Assembly: GCA_018812585.1 (NCBI GenBank)
Contig: JAHJDJ010000299.1
Span: 1-35,954 of the forward strand
DNA length: 35,954 nt
Direction of reading: 5' to 3'
Origin: a bacterium
GTDB taxonomy: Bacteria; Electryoneota; B3-LCP
Shown: positions 1-9,076 of the stretch, one piece after another
Layout: each line of letters opens with the position of its first letter
Position numbering within the stretch: position 1 is the stretch's first letter
Position numbers and translations under genes: made by a program
Notes under the pieces: generated by a model
The model's input: only the letters and a program-made list of their open reading frames with translations
Told to the model about the DNA's origin: nothing
The model's database searches: none

Positions 1-680
1 ATGACATTGGGTCTGGTTCCAGCCAGCGACAAAGTGCTCAGCACCAGGTGAATCTGTGTCAGCAGTGTTGCCAGAGTGACCAGCATCATGGGCAGCCAGC
101 GCTGCCATTGTTTCAACCCGAAGGTGATTAAAAACGTCAAGCAGGCGCAACCCAGGAAGAATACAAAAAAGCAGTGTGTGAATTGTCCCAGTAAACTGAT
201 AATCAACAAGCCCGCCCACCAGTAAGGCGAAAACCGTTGGGTTTTTAAGATATCTGCGATGCACCAGATCGCAGCCAGCAGCAGCATACCAGCCAGGCTG
301 TAATGCCGCATCTCCTGAGACACCGCCACCAGGTAGGGAGAAATGGCGGCCAGCAGACATCCCAGCAAGGCAATGCGTTTTCCCCAGACATTCCGGCAGA
401 TCAGATAAACCAACAGCACCGATATCACACCATAAAGTACTGCTGGAAACCGCCCTGCAAATTCATTCCAGCCGAAAAGCTGTATGGACCAGTTAAAGGC
501 GTAGTAGTAAATCCGGGGAGCCTGGTATTTGACCTCACCCAGCGCCATCCACCAGGTAGAGCCTTCATCCGCCCAGAACGGCTTATGCCCTAATAATAAA
601 AGACGCAGCGCTAACGCCAGTATCAGCGTCAGCGCCAGGAGTAGACAATGCTGTCTGTCGATCTGATGTGATTTATCCAT
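1..680 (-). CDS. GT39-like (dolichyl-phosphate-mannose mannosyltransferase family) membrane protein, C-terminus cut by window edge
   Basis: Minus-strand open frame from ATG at 680 running off the left edge (so absent from the ORF track): MDKSHQIDRQHCLLLALTLILALALRLLLLGHKPFWADEGSTWWMALGE...FGWNEFAGRFPAVLYGVISVLLVYLICRNVWG; 'DE' motif after first TM and multiple hydrophobic helices. Confidence 0.75.
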   Translation of the reverse strand, partial: MDKSHQIDRQHCLLLALTLILALALRLLLLGHKPFWADEGSTWWMALGEVKYQAPRIYYYAFNWSIQLFGWNEFAGRFPAVLYGVISVLLVYLICRNVWGKRIALLGCLLAAISPYLVAVSQEMRHYSLAGMLLLAAIWCIADILKTQRFSPYWWAGLLIISLLGQFTHCFFVFFLGCACLTFLITFGLKQWQRWLPMMLVTLATLLTQIHLVLSTLSLAGTRPNV

Positions 681-2201
681 CTATAGGAATGCCAAGAGGC
701 TTCTGGTTTCGACGTTTAAGAAATTATTGAATATTAAAAACTGCTTCAATTGGTACAGCGAAACCCAGAGATACATGGGCGGGGTCTCTATGGGGAAATG
801 TTCATCACCGGCCAGCAGCAGATTGCGATTCTCTTCCCGGTAGAATCGTCCGCCCTCTTCGGATTGCATGGTATCAAAGACGACGGAAGTGTGTGAGGGT
901 TCCAGCATTTCGGCGACGTACGGCGGCAGATTCGCCGGATCGTAACTACCGGTGATGCATTGCACGGTGGGCGCCATGCCCAGCAGATCGATGTTACCGC
1001 TTTCCATTTTCAGCTGCACCAGAAAATGGATCACGCCTTTGATCTCTTTGGTGATGAAACCGACAATGCCCGAATCGCGCTGTTTGATGATCGGCTGATC
1101 CCAGACGGGAACTTCGCGGCTGGTGGATTCAACTCGAGTGCCGATAATGGAGAAATAAAAGCCCTGCTTATGCGAAATCTCATGAGACGTTACCATCCAA
1201 TCATTGACGTCGTGCAGCGGAATCAGTCGGGTGTCCAGTTCTGCTTCGAATTTCTTACGGCTTAAGCCGCGCAGCAGCTCTTCGATACTGTGCTGCGCAG
1301 CAGCGTTGGCGCAGTCAGATGTCAGCAGTTTAATCTGATAATCGCTGATGGGATTCTGAACCAGAGGTGAGTTATTTAAACAGTCCTGCAGATCCGCCGC
1401 ATTGACCTGTTTCTTTACCGGTTTGTTTTCTGGACAGTAGCTGATCAGCGATATAACCGACCTGGCGTCCATATTGACCGTGTTATCCTTCAGCATCGAC
1501 CGTTTGATCTGTCCCAGCGTCATCCAGCGATAGTGCGGCTTCAGTGGAATAGCTTCATCTTCCGGAATTTGTATGATGATATTGCGATTCCGCTTGCGAT
1601 AAAAGCGCGCCCCCTGTTCAGACTGATGCTGATCGAAAAGTACCTTTACCTTCTTCCCATTCAGGAAATATTCTACGTATGGCGTGGGATCGCCTCCGTG
1701 CAGGCGCATATAATTTGAGCGCGTGGCCTGTACCGTCGGGGCCAATTGATAGGTATTGATATTGCCGGGTTCCGCTTTCGCCTGCATCAGGAAATAGAGT
1801 ATGCCGTCGATCTTCTTGGTGATGATCCCCAGCACCCCGATTTTCGGTTGGTCGATGATCGGCTGCGTCCACTTCCGTACCGGCCCGATGTTGGTGCTGA
1901 CTTCCAACCCGCGAATCGCAAAAAATCCGCCAGTAGCGTGAGCTAAATCGCCTGTATAGGGATCGAAATACCACTTGCGCAGGTCGATCAAAGAGATCTG
2001 TTCGACGTTGAAGTAATCATCGGTGTTCAATTCATTCAACCAGTCGCTGATTTCAGCGGTAGAGTTGAACGGATTGTGTTCAGTCATCGATGAGATTAAC
2101 AGATCAAGGTGTGTCGAAGCGCGGGGAAACCCGATAAGTTTCTCTAAACTACGCTTCAGTTTTGACGCTTCTTTTTGCATGTCAAGCGTGATGGTAAGCA
2201 T
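681..2201 (-). CDS. NDP-hexose 2,3-dehydratase family protein (EvaA/TylX3/SpnO-like)
   Basis: 506 aa with two internally repeated halves, each containing the W..QPII..../FLxQxKxExGN/APTVQ/FD..QSE.G.RFYR..NRN motifs typical of the family. Confidence 0.88.
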   Translation of the reverse strand: MLTITLDMQKEASKLKRSLEKLIGFPRASTHLDLLISSMTEHNPFNSTAEISDWLNELNTDDYFNVEQISLIDLRKWYFDPYTGDLAHATGGFFAIRGLEVSTNIGPVRKWTQPIIDQPKIGVLGIITKKIDGILYFLMQAKAEPGNINTYQLAPTVQATRSNYMRLHGGDPTPYVEYFLNGKKVKVLFDQHQSEQGARFYRKRNRNIIIQIPEDEAIPLKPHYRWMTLGQIKRSMLKDNTVNMDARSVISLISYCPENKPVKKQVNAADLQDCLNNSPLVQNPISDYQIKLLTSDCANAAAQHSIEELLRGLSRKKFEAELDTRLIPLHDVNDWMVTSHEISHKQGFYFSIIGTRVESTSREVPVWDQPIIKQRDSGIVGFITKEIKGVIHFLVQLKMESGNIDLLGMAPTVQCITGSYDPANLPPYVAEMLEPSHTSVVFDTMQSEEGGRFYREENRNLLLAGDEHFPIETPPMYLWVSLYQLKQFLIFNNFLNVETRSLLAFL

Positions 2202-2224
2202 GGCGTGTTCCTTTCTTCAAATCA

Positions 2225-3370
2225 TCAGCATCCATAGAGTTCCTGTAGAACTGCGCGCATAGCCTCCAGACAGATTTCTAACCCTTCATTTGCGAGATCG
2301 GTATAAAATGGTAACCGCACGATTCTTTCGGATAATGCCTCGGTCATCGGCACCTCTTCTGGCTGATAACCGAATTTTCTCCCCATCACCGAAGAGTGCA
2401 ACGGCAGATAACCTCGGAAAGGGTAGACATCACGGTCACGACATAGTTTTAAGAATCTTTGTTGATTTTCGTCCGTATCGAAGATTACAAAATAAGCGTG
2501 ATGGTTTAATAAGACATTTTCTGGAATAATAGGTAAAGCGAGATAACCCTTATCAGCATACGGCTGGTATAAATCGTAGTAACCAGCAGTGATTCTACTG
2601 CGCAACGTTACGATTTCATCGACCGCTTCCAGTTGCGCGAATAGTACCGCCGCCAACAGATCCGCCAGCAGGAAACTGGACCCGATATCCACCCAGCCAT
2701 ATTTCGCGCGAAGTCCTTTGATGACCAGACTGCGGTCCGTGCCCTTCTCCTGCAGGAAAGCCGCCCGCTCAACCAAGGCGGGATCGTTGACAATCAGCGC
2801 GCCGCCCTCGCCACAGGACAGGTTTTTCGATTCATGGAAACTGAAAGCTGCCATCGTTGCATGAGTTCCACACGGGTTACCATTTAAATAGGAATGAAAA
2901 GATTGCGCCGCATCTTCTAAGACCATTAAATTATGCCGCTGTGCAATCGCTGAAATGACGTCCATATCACAAGGGATACCCATATAATCAATCGGCATGA
3001 TTAGACGCGTGCGCTCGGTGATCAGCCCTTCGATCAAAGTGACGTCAATATTCATCGTCTTGGGATCGACGTCGCAAAAGACAGGTTTCGCGCCGCGCAG
3101 AACGACGGCATTGGCTGTCGAACTGAAGGTCCACGAAGGCAAAATGACTTCATCGCCGGGAGACAGATCCGCCAGCATCGCTCCCATTTCCATCGCCGCG
3201 GTGCAGGAAGGCGTCAGGAAAACCTCACCAAAACCGTACTTCTCCTTCATCAGTCGGATGCACTTTTCCGTATACGTGCGGTTACCGCAGTGCGCTCGCG
3301 ATTGCAGTGCATCCCGCAGATACTCTTCTTCCCGACCGGATAAGTAGGGTTTGTTAAAGGGGATCGTCAT
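2225..3370 (-). CDS. rffA: dTDP-4-amino-4,6-dideoxygalactose transaminase-like DegT/DnrJ/EryC1/StrS aminotransferase
   Basis: 381 aa; IPFNKPYLSGREEEYL..., LTPSCTAAMEMGAML, PSWTFSSTANAVVLRGAKPVFCDVD, PLP lysine in SFHESKNLSCGEGGAL. Confidence 0.88.
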   Translation of the reverse strand: MTIPFNKPYLSGREEEYLRDALQSRAHCGNRTYTEKCIRLMKEKYGFGEVFLTPSCTAAMEMGAMLADLSPGDEVILPSWTFSSTANAVVLRGAKPVFCDVDPKTMNIDVTLIEGLITERTRLIMPIDYMGIPCDMDVISAIAQRHNLMVLEDAAQSFHSYLNGNPCGTHATMAAFSFHESKNLSCGEGGALIVNDPALVERAAFLQEKGTDRSLVIKGLRAKYGWVDIGSSFLLADLLAAVLFAQLEAVDEIVTLRSRITAGYYDLYQPYADKGYLALPIIPENVLLNHHAYFVIFDTDENQQRFLKLCRDRDVYPFRGYLPLHSSVMGRKFGYQPEEVPMTEALSERIVRLPFYTDLANEGLEICLEAMRAVLQELYGC

Positions 3371-4672
3371 TTAAGCGTACTTGTGACCGATTTTTGACAG
3401 AATAAAGGGCGTTTTCCCACCCGGCCGCTTTTCCAGTTGAGGAACGATGCGAAAATCGATCTGCATTTCCTGGCCTAACCGTTTTCTTAAGTCGCGTTCC
3501 AGCGCGGTCTCTGATGCTTTGGTAAAAGATCCATCCACGACCAGATTCACGGTGAGATGGTCAATGGTATCCTGCACACACTGCGATACCACCACCCCTT
3601 GGCCGTTATCGATGGAATGCGACATAACCGCGCCCAAATAGCGGCCGTCCGGCGTTTCGATATAATCGCACTGCTTCCCCACAATCTCACTAACTGTGGT
3701 GAAGCGCCTGCCGCAAGCACACGGCTTCTGTTCTGGATCAAAGGTAACGTCATCCCGGGTGCGATAGCGTATGAGAGGCATGGCGTAATTATACAGGTTT
3801 GTCCCCACTAACTCCCCTCGACCAGCCTTCGACGCGTCGCTTCCGTCCGTATGCACAAATTCATGATAAGCGAAATCGTCGACCAGATGCAGGGAATGCT
3901 CTTCGCACTCCGCTATCATCGAAGCGCATTCATGCTGAGAATAGTAATTATACACCTCGCAGTTATAGGCTTTTTCCAAAGAGGCTCTTTTTTGATCCGA
4001 CAGAGTTTCACCGTACACGACCATCGCCTTGGGAGAGGGGATTTTCAGATCAGCTTCCGCTGCAAAACGGCTGAACACCAGCAGATCGAAGGGAAATCCC
4101 ATAAAGAACTGCGGTTCTTCCCGCTGCAACAGTTTGATAACCTCTATCGCCGTCTCGCGTTTAAATTGATTGGAATCATAGCGAAGCACTCTGAAGAGCG
4201 GCTTAGTTTCGTAAAAGCCATTTTTGAGGTAATAGCTTTGCAGACTGAACGTCTTCATCCAGAAGCGATACCCGCCCCATTGATAGGCGCGAACCAGAGT
4301 CGCCAGTTTGCCGGCTCTGGCGCCGCGATCCACGATAATGTGTAATGGAGTGCCTGTCGAACCACTGGTCGATTCCCAGATGATCCCGAACCGTCTGGCG
4401 TTGCCTGCAATCAATTCCTGCGCTCGAGTGCGCACCATTTCTTTGTCCAGCAGAGGGATTCGATGCATATCCTCTCTGCCACGGAAGGCTGCGGGATCGA
4501 ATCCGATCTCCTTAAATAACTGTCGATAGTAAGGGACCTGCTTCGCCGCATGACGAACCAACGTGCGCAGCTTTAAATCCTGATAATCACCGATGCGCTC
4601 CGCGCTCCATCGCTGACTGGCCGAAAAGAACAAGTAGCCGTGCATCAATTTAGGCAGCAAATCAATCATCAT
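3371..4672 (-). CDS. Phenylacetate-CoA ligase (PaaK)/CapK-family adenylate-forming enzyme
   Basis: 433 aa; WESTSGSTGTPLHI P-loop-like AMP-binding motif, VVYGETLSDQKR, RYRTRDDVTF, CACGR, VSEIVGKQCDYIETPDGR. Confidence 0.85.
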   Translation of the reverse strand: MMIDLLPKLMHGYLFFSASQRWSAERIGDYQDLKLRTLVRHAAKQVPYYRQLFKEIGFDPAAFRGREDMHRIPLLDKEMVRTRAQELIAGNARRFGIIWESTSGSTGTPLHIIVDRGARAGKLATLVRAYQWGGYRFWMKTFSLQSYYLKNGFYETKPLFRVLRYDSNQFKRETAIEVIKLLQREEPQFFMGFPFDLLVFSRFAAEADLKIPSPKAMVVYGETLSDQKRASLEKAYNCEVYNYYSQHECASMIAECEEHSLHLVDDFAYHEFVHTDGSDASKAGRGELVGTNLYNYAMPLIRYRTRDDVTFDPEQKPCACGRRFTTVSEIVGKQCDYIETPDGRYLGAVMSHSIDNGQGVVVSQCVQDTIDHLTVNLVVDGSFTKASETALERDLRKRLGQEMQIDFRIVPQLEKRPGGKTPFILSKIGHKYA

Positions 4673-5573
4673 CCGCCTCCTTCTGTCGGCGGATTCTGGC
4701 AGCGCGCGCCAGAAGTTTTCGGGCGGCTCTAATCGTCGGCGGCGAGATGAATCTTCCGTCTACAACACAGACTCCCCGATTCTGTGCAGCACAACTTTCA
4801 GCTGCCCCCACAATCAAGGTGGCGTTGCGAATCTCCTCGTCGTTCGGTGTATAAACGTCATTGATGACAGTCACCTGATCCGGCGTCAGAGCGCACATGC
4901 CTGACATACCCAAAGTTAGTCCAATTTCCGCAAAAGACCGCAGATTACGCAAATCCTGAACTCTCACAAATGGCGTATCGATAGGTTGTATCCCTGCCGC
5001 GTGCGCGGCCATTGCGACCTGGGTGCGCGGCGCTAATAACGCTTCTTCTCCTGGACTGTGCCGCCCCTCTTGTTCCGCCAGATAATCCTCACAACCGAAG
5101 ATGACAGCCACAATTCTTGGCGAACAATCACAGATTCTGTTGGCATTCAAGATCCCACGCGGTGATTCTAAAATCGGAATGATTCGATAGGTCCCTCTTT
5201 TCCTGCGTCCCAGTATCTCGATCTGTTGGATTTCGCGATTCAGTTTCTCGATATCTTCAACGTCATTGGTGTTGGCATAAACAAATCCATCGAAAGGCAG
5301 TTCGCTGAAAGCGGTAATATCATCGCGCGTTAATCCGCTTTCAAAAGGATTGACCCGGATAAAGACTGTTTTTGATTTGTAATTATTCTCTTTTAATGCG
5401 TTCCGAACGCAATGGCGCGCCGTCTCTTTCTGCCCGGCGGGCACGGCGTCTTCTAAATCGAGGACAATTCCGTCCGCTTCTATTTCTGCAGCCCGCAGCA
5501 GCATCTTTTCGATGTGCCCCGGCACAAAGAGCAGCGATCTCAGGATCGAAAGATTGTCGTTTTCAGCGCTCAT
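4662..5573 (-). CDS. HpcH/HpaI aldolase / citrate lyase beta-subunit (CitE)-like protein (CoA ester lyase)
   Basis: 303 aa; LRSLLFVPGHIEKMLLRAAEIEADGIVLDLEDAVPAGQKETAR, FIRVNPFESGLTRDDI, IIPILESPRGILNANRI. Confidence 0.88.
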   Translation of the reverse strand: MSAENDNLSILRSLLFVPGHIEKMLLRAAEIEADGIVLDLEDAVPAGQKETARHCVRNALKENNYKSKTVFIRVNPFESGLTRDDITAFSELPFDGFVYANTNDVEDIEKLNREIQQIEILGRRKRGTYRIIPILESPRGILNANRICDCSPRIVAVIFGCEDYLAEQEGRHSPGEEALLAPRTQVAMAAHAAGIQPIDTPFVRVQDLRNLRSFAEIGLTLGMSGMCALTPDQVTVINDVYTPNDEEIRNATLIVGAAESCAAQNRGVCVVDGRFISPPTIRAARKLLARAARIRRQKEADDD

Positions 5574-5589
5574 GTCAGTTTCTCTTTGA

Positions 5590-6051
5590 CTAAGGTAGTT
5601 CTTTCGGTATCAGTATTTTTCGCCGTAATGACAGAACCGTATCCCCGTTCTGGTTGTAGGCCTTCGTTATGACCGTAACCACACCACGGTCCGGTTTTGT
5701 CTTTGAAAGTTTTACCTCGACAATCCGGGTGCGTGCCCGGATCGTATCGCCGATGAAGACCGGATGATGGTGAGTGATCTTCTCAAACTCAAGATTGGCG
5801 ATGCAGGCGCCGGAAATATCGGGAACAGACATCCCCACAGCCAAACTTAGCACGTATGTCCCCACCACCACGATTTTCCCGTGCTGCTGTCTTGCTGCAT
5901 ATTCCACATCCGAATGCAAAGGATGATGGTTCATGGTCAGCATACAGAACTGGTTGTTGTCACTTTCCGTGATCGTTTTATGAGGCCAGTGCTCAAATTC
6001 CTGACCGGGATGAAAGTCACTCAACGTTCGTTTGTAAGCTTCATTCGACAT
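5590..6051 (-). CDS. MaoC-family (R)-specific enoyl-CoA hydratase/dehydratase
   Basis: 153 aa hot-dog protein; TITESDNNQFCMLTMNHHPLHSDVEYA, FEKITHHHPVFIGDTIRARTRIVEVK. Confidence 0.85.
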   Translation of the reverse strand: MSNEAYKRTLSDFHPGQEFEHWPHKTITESDNNQFCMLTMNHHPLHSDVEYAARQQHGKIVVVGTYVLSLAVGMSVPDISGACIANLEFEKITHHHPVFIGDTIRARTRIVEVKLSKTKPDRGVVTVITKAYNQNGDTVLSLRRKILIPKELP

Positions 6052-6730
6052 CGTTAAACTCCTTTACTGCCCGCCGCAGGAATTTCGCCGGGACGCCCGC
6101 CCAAATCTCATCTTCTGCGATGTCATTCAAGAGCACCGCGCCCATCGCCACCGTCGACCGGTTTGCCAGGATCAATCCTTCTCGGATAGTAGCGTTCAAT
6201 CCGATATGCACGCCGTCGCCGAATTGCAGATATGACCCTAAACAGGCCTGTGCGGCAATATGGCAGAGTTTTCCGATTTTGGAGTTATGCCCCACTGTGG
6301 CGTTGACCATCACCACTGTTCCCAGCCCTAACCGGGCTCCCGACGAGATGGAAGCTTGCGGCATAATGACACACCCCGGACTGATTTCAGTATTGCCTGC
6401 GACGTAAGAGGCGGGGTGTATAAACGTTGCCAACCGGTCTCGCGGGATGTTCAGGCCTTCGAACATGGCCATGCGCTTATCCTGTCCATCGATGCGAAAA
6501 ATTGCATAGATGAAATAGTATCCCTGTTGGATAAATGTCTGAACATCGGCCAATCGCCCCAGCACAGGATAACCTTCGATCTCTTCGCCGATGTCATGGC
6601 GGTCGTTCAAATATCCTGCCATCTGCCAACTGTTATCACCCCAGGCATTGGCCTCATCGATAGCTGCCGCGACAACAGAACCGTTGCCGGTGCCTCCGAT
6701 GATGATCACTTTTTTAGGTTCAGTCGTCAT
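6041..6730 (-). CDS. NeuD/PglD-family sugar O/N-acyltransferase (left-handed beta-helix)
   Basis: 229 aa; Rossmann-like N-terminus KKVIIIGGTGNGSVVAAAID, then hexapeptide repeats (GNTEISPGCVIMPQASISSGARLGLGTVVMVNATVGHNSKIGKLCHIAAQACLG). Confidence 0.85.
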   Translation of the reverse strand: MTTEPKKVIIIGGTGNGSVVAAAIDEANAWGDNSWQMAGYLNDRHDIGEEIEGYPVLGRLADVQTFIQQGYYFIYAIFRIDGQDKRMAMFEGLNIPRDRLATFIHPASYVAGNTEISPGCVIMPQASISSGARLGLGTVVMVNATVGHNSKIGKLCHIAAQACLGSYLQFGDGVHIGLNATIREGLILANRSTVAMGAVLLNDIAEDEIWAGVPAKFLRRAVKEFNDVE

Positions 6731-7730
6731 GATCGCCTCGATATATTTTGCGGATGACGTAATTGGGCCTGTCTTTGGTCTCGATATAGATGCGCCCTAA
6801 GTATTCACCGATGATGCCCATGAAGATGAAATTCATCCCCAGCAGGAAAAGCATAATGACAACGATGGAAGTCCAACCCGGCACCACTTTCATCAGGAAC
6901 AGCTTCTGAACCGTGAAATAGATCGCCAGGAAAAGGCTGACAAAGCCTAGAATTATACCCAGAATACTGGCTATCCGGATGGGAAAGAGTGAGTAGGAGA
7001 AAATACGATCCAGCGATAACTTGAGCATTTTCACGAAGGTATAACCGCTGGAACCAGCAAATCTTTCGTCGCGCACCAGATCGACGACGGAATAGTCAAA
7101 CCCCATCCAGCAGAGCAGGCTCAAGGGAGTTGCCGTCTTCTCCGCCGACTTTAAAAGTTCATCTACAATCTCACGCTGCATGGCGCGGAAAACGCGGGTT
7201 CGGGGAACGACCTGAATACTGGTAATTTTATTAGCAATTTTATTGAAAAGCTGTGACGCCCAGACTTTTAAACCTCCATCCCTGCGATCGGACCAGCGCG
7301 CGATGGCCATCTGAGTTTTGTCGCGTTCCATTGCTGTAATCAGCAGGGGAATGTCTTCAGGACGGTCCTGCAGATCAGAGTCCATCAGGATAATCAGGTC
7401 ACCGCGCGCTTCTCCCAAACCCGCCGAAATGGCGTTAGGCTGGCCGAAATTTCGGGTCAACTCTATCACCTGGATGGCGGGATCAGAAATCTGTAAAGAG
7501 AGTAAAACAGATACAGACTTGTCCGTGCTGCCATCGTCGATGAAGATAATTTCACTTTGAACTGCGAGGTCGTCTAAAACTGCTCGCAGTCTACGGTGCA
7601 ATTCGGGCAGGACTTCGGCATCGTTATAGACTGGAATGATGACGGAAATCTGTTTTTTACCTTTTTGTGAGGTCATGTTAACACTGCTTTGGACGTTCTG
7701 CGCGCCTGACTCATGCCGGTGCATTGACAT
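6720..7730 (-). CDS. Family 2 glycosyltransferase with C-terminal transmembrane helices (GtrB/ArnC/DPM synthase-like)
   Basis: 336 aa; ISVIIPVYNDAEVLPELHRRL, IIFIDDGSTDKS, LTRNFGQPNAISAGLGEARGDLIILMDSDLQDRPEDIP, two C-terminal TM segments, GEYLGRIYIETKDRPNYV. Confidence 0.92.
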   Translation of the reverse strand: MSMHRHESGAQNVQSSVNMTSQKGKKQISVIIPVYNDAEVLPELHRRLRAVLDDLAVQSEIIFIDDGSTDKSVSVLLSLQISDPAIQVIELTRNFGQPNAISAGLGEARGDLIILMDSDLQDRPEDIPLLITAMERDKTQMAIARWSDRRDGGLKVWASQLFNKIANKITSIQVVPRTRVFRAMQREIVDELLKSAEKTATPLSLLCWMGFDYSVVDLVRDERFAGSSGYTFVKMLKLSLDRIFSYSLFPIRIASILGIILGFVSLFLAIYFTVQKLFLMKVVPGWTSIVVIMLFLLGMNFIFMGIIGEYLGRIYIETKDRPNYVIRKIYRGDHDD

Positions 7731-8427
7731 CGTCAGGAAAACTCTTCATGTACGACGGCGCTGCCCTGCCGGTGTTAAAGAGGAGATCGAGGATGCTGAC
7801 TTCGTGTACAAAGGGGGGATAAGCTTGAGGATATTCGGGATAGCCTGTATAATCCATATAGCGAAGTTCGATACCCGCTTCACGGAACAGCTCTTCCTGA
7901 ATATAATTCTGCGCCGCAGGTCCGGTCAGATAAACGTCCGCTCCGACCTGTTCGCAGAGGTCAACCAGCCTTTCTGTCTTCCCCGGCAGTAAAGAATAGT
8001 TCGTCGACCACGAAATGGGAGTGCTGATGTTTAATATAGCACAGATGGTCTTAATAAAGCGAAGGTTTATCTGGCTGATATACGTATCAGCGCAGGAAGA
8101 ATAGAGGGCCTCGAAGATCTCTTTATATTGTTTAAAGTGCGCGGCCTGTGTATAGTTCCTCTGAATCGTTTCCCAATGATTAAGAGACCAGTCAGCATTG
8201 ACGATGCGCGTATCTTTGATGGACTGCTGGCAGCGTCCCTTGACCTGCACCGGAATGGTCAGCCAGTGCAGCCCCTGCGGCGTCTTGATCTGATTACGAT
8301 TGATCCAAGACCGCTTGGTGTATTGCATATCGTCGAATAAAATAAATTGATCGACGCTGTTGATTATATCGAAATATCCTTTCCAGGGGATATAAAACGA
8401 TTGGATGACGGCTAACGACTTTGACAT
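7711..8427 (-). CDS. WbqC-family protein
   Basis: MSKSLAVIQSFYIPWKGYFDIINSVDQFILFDDMQYTKRSWINRNQIKTPQGLHWLTIPV... characteristic WbqC N-terminus; internal Met at 8427 preferred over upstream Met at 8448. Confidence 0.88.
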   Translation of the reverse strand: MSKSLAVIQSFYIPWKGYFDIINSVDQFILFDDMQYTKRSWINRNQIKTPQGLHWLTIPVQVKGRCQQSIKDTRIVNADWSLNHWETIQRNYTQAAHFKQYKEIFEALYSSCADTYISQINLRFIKTICAILNISTPISWSTNYSLLPGKTERLVDLCEQVGADVYLTGPAAQNYIQEELFREAGIELRYMDYTGYPEYPQAYPPFVHEVSILDLLFNTGRAAPSYMKSFPDDVNAPA

Positions 8428-8547
8428 TATGACGTAAACACCTGGCAATTGGATAATTTAAAAGTAAGCTAACTTCGACAAATTGTCAACTGTTTTTTGC
8501 TTCATCCACTGATAATTTTGCGCTCTAAATGCAGACTTTGCATTAAT

Positions 8548-8563
8548 TGGCACACTCTTCGCA
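8548..8563 (+). promoter_or_regulatory. Candidate sigma54 (-24/-12) promoter upstream of ridA operon
   Basis: TGGCACACTCTTCGCA; GG and GC at the expected spacing against TGGCACRNNNNTTGCW, one mismatch (T->C before GC). Confidence 0.45.
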
Positions 8564-8655
8564 ACGGTTTTCAGCGTGTTTTGTATACAGACAGCGCCTG
8601 ATCTTACCATTTGGAATCATCTTAGCACACCCTTATATTCTCAGGAGATACTACC

Positions 8656-9069
8656 ATGTCAAAGAGCGAATGGCTGAGTCCGCCAGGTGACTTTACCGCT
8701 TTAATGGGCGAATATTCGCACGGAATCCGTATTCCGCTACCCGGCGCAGACCTGATTTTTCTGACCGGACAGAAGGCTATGGATGCCGCAGGAAACGTCG
8801 TCGCGCCTGGGGATCCGGAAAAGCAGACGGAATATGTATTCAATAGTATATGCAAAATTCTGGCCGAAGCTGACGCCACCATCGACGATGTGGTAAAAGC
8901 GCAAATTTATGTATTAGGTATGAAGGATTTTCACTCTATCTCGAAAATCCGCAACAAATACTTTAAAGCAGCCAAGCCAGTTTCGACCATGGTAGAGGTA
9001 ACCGGGCTGTCGAAACCGGGATGTCTGGTGGAGATCGCAGTAACGGCTGTGAAATATCACGATCAGTAG
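8656..9069 (+). CDS. RidA (YjgF/YER057c/UK114) family protein
   Basis: 137 aa; GADLIFLTGQKAMDAAGNVVAPGDPEKQTEYVFNSICKILAEADATIDDVVKAQIYVLGMKDF, STMVEVTGLSKPGCLVEIAVTAV. Confidence 0.88.
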   Translation: MSKSEWLSPPGDFTALMGEYSHGIRIPLPGADLIFLTGQKAMDAAGNVVAPGDPEKQTEYVFNSICKILAEADATIDDVVKAQIYVLGMKDFHSISKIRNKYFKAAKPVSTMVEVTGLSKPGCLVEIAVTAVKYHDQ

Positions 9070-9076
9070 GTGAGCA

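Noticed and set aside
3851-4345. 164-aa plus-strand ORF opposite the CapK-like gene
   Set aside because: Antisense shadow of a well-supported CDS, no recognisable domain.
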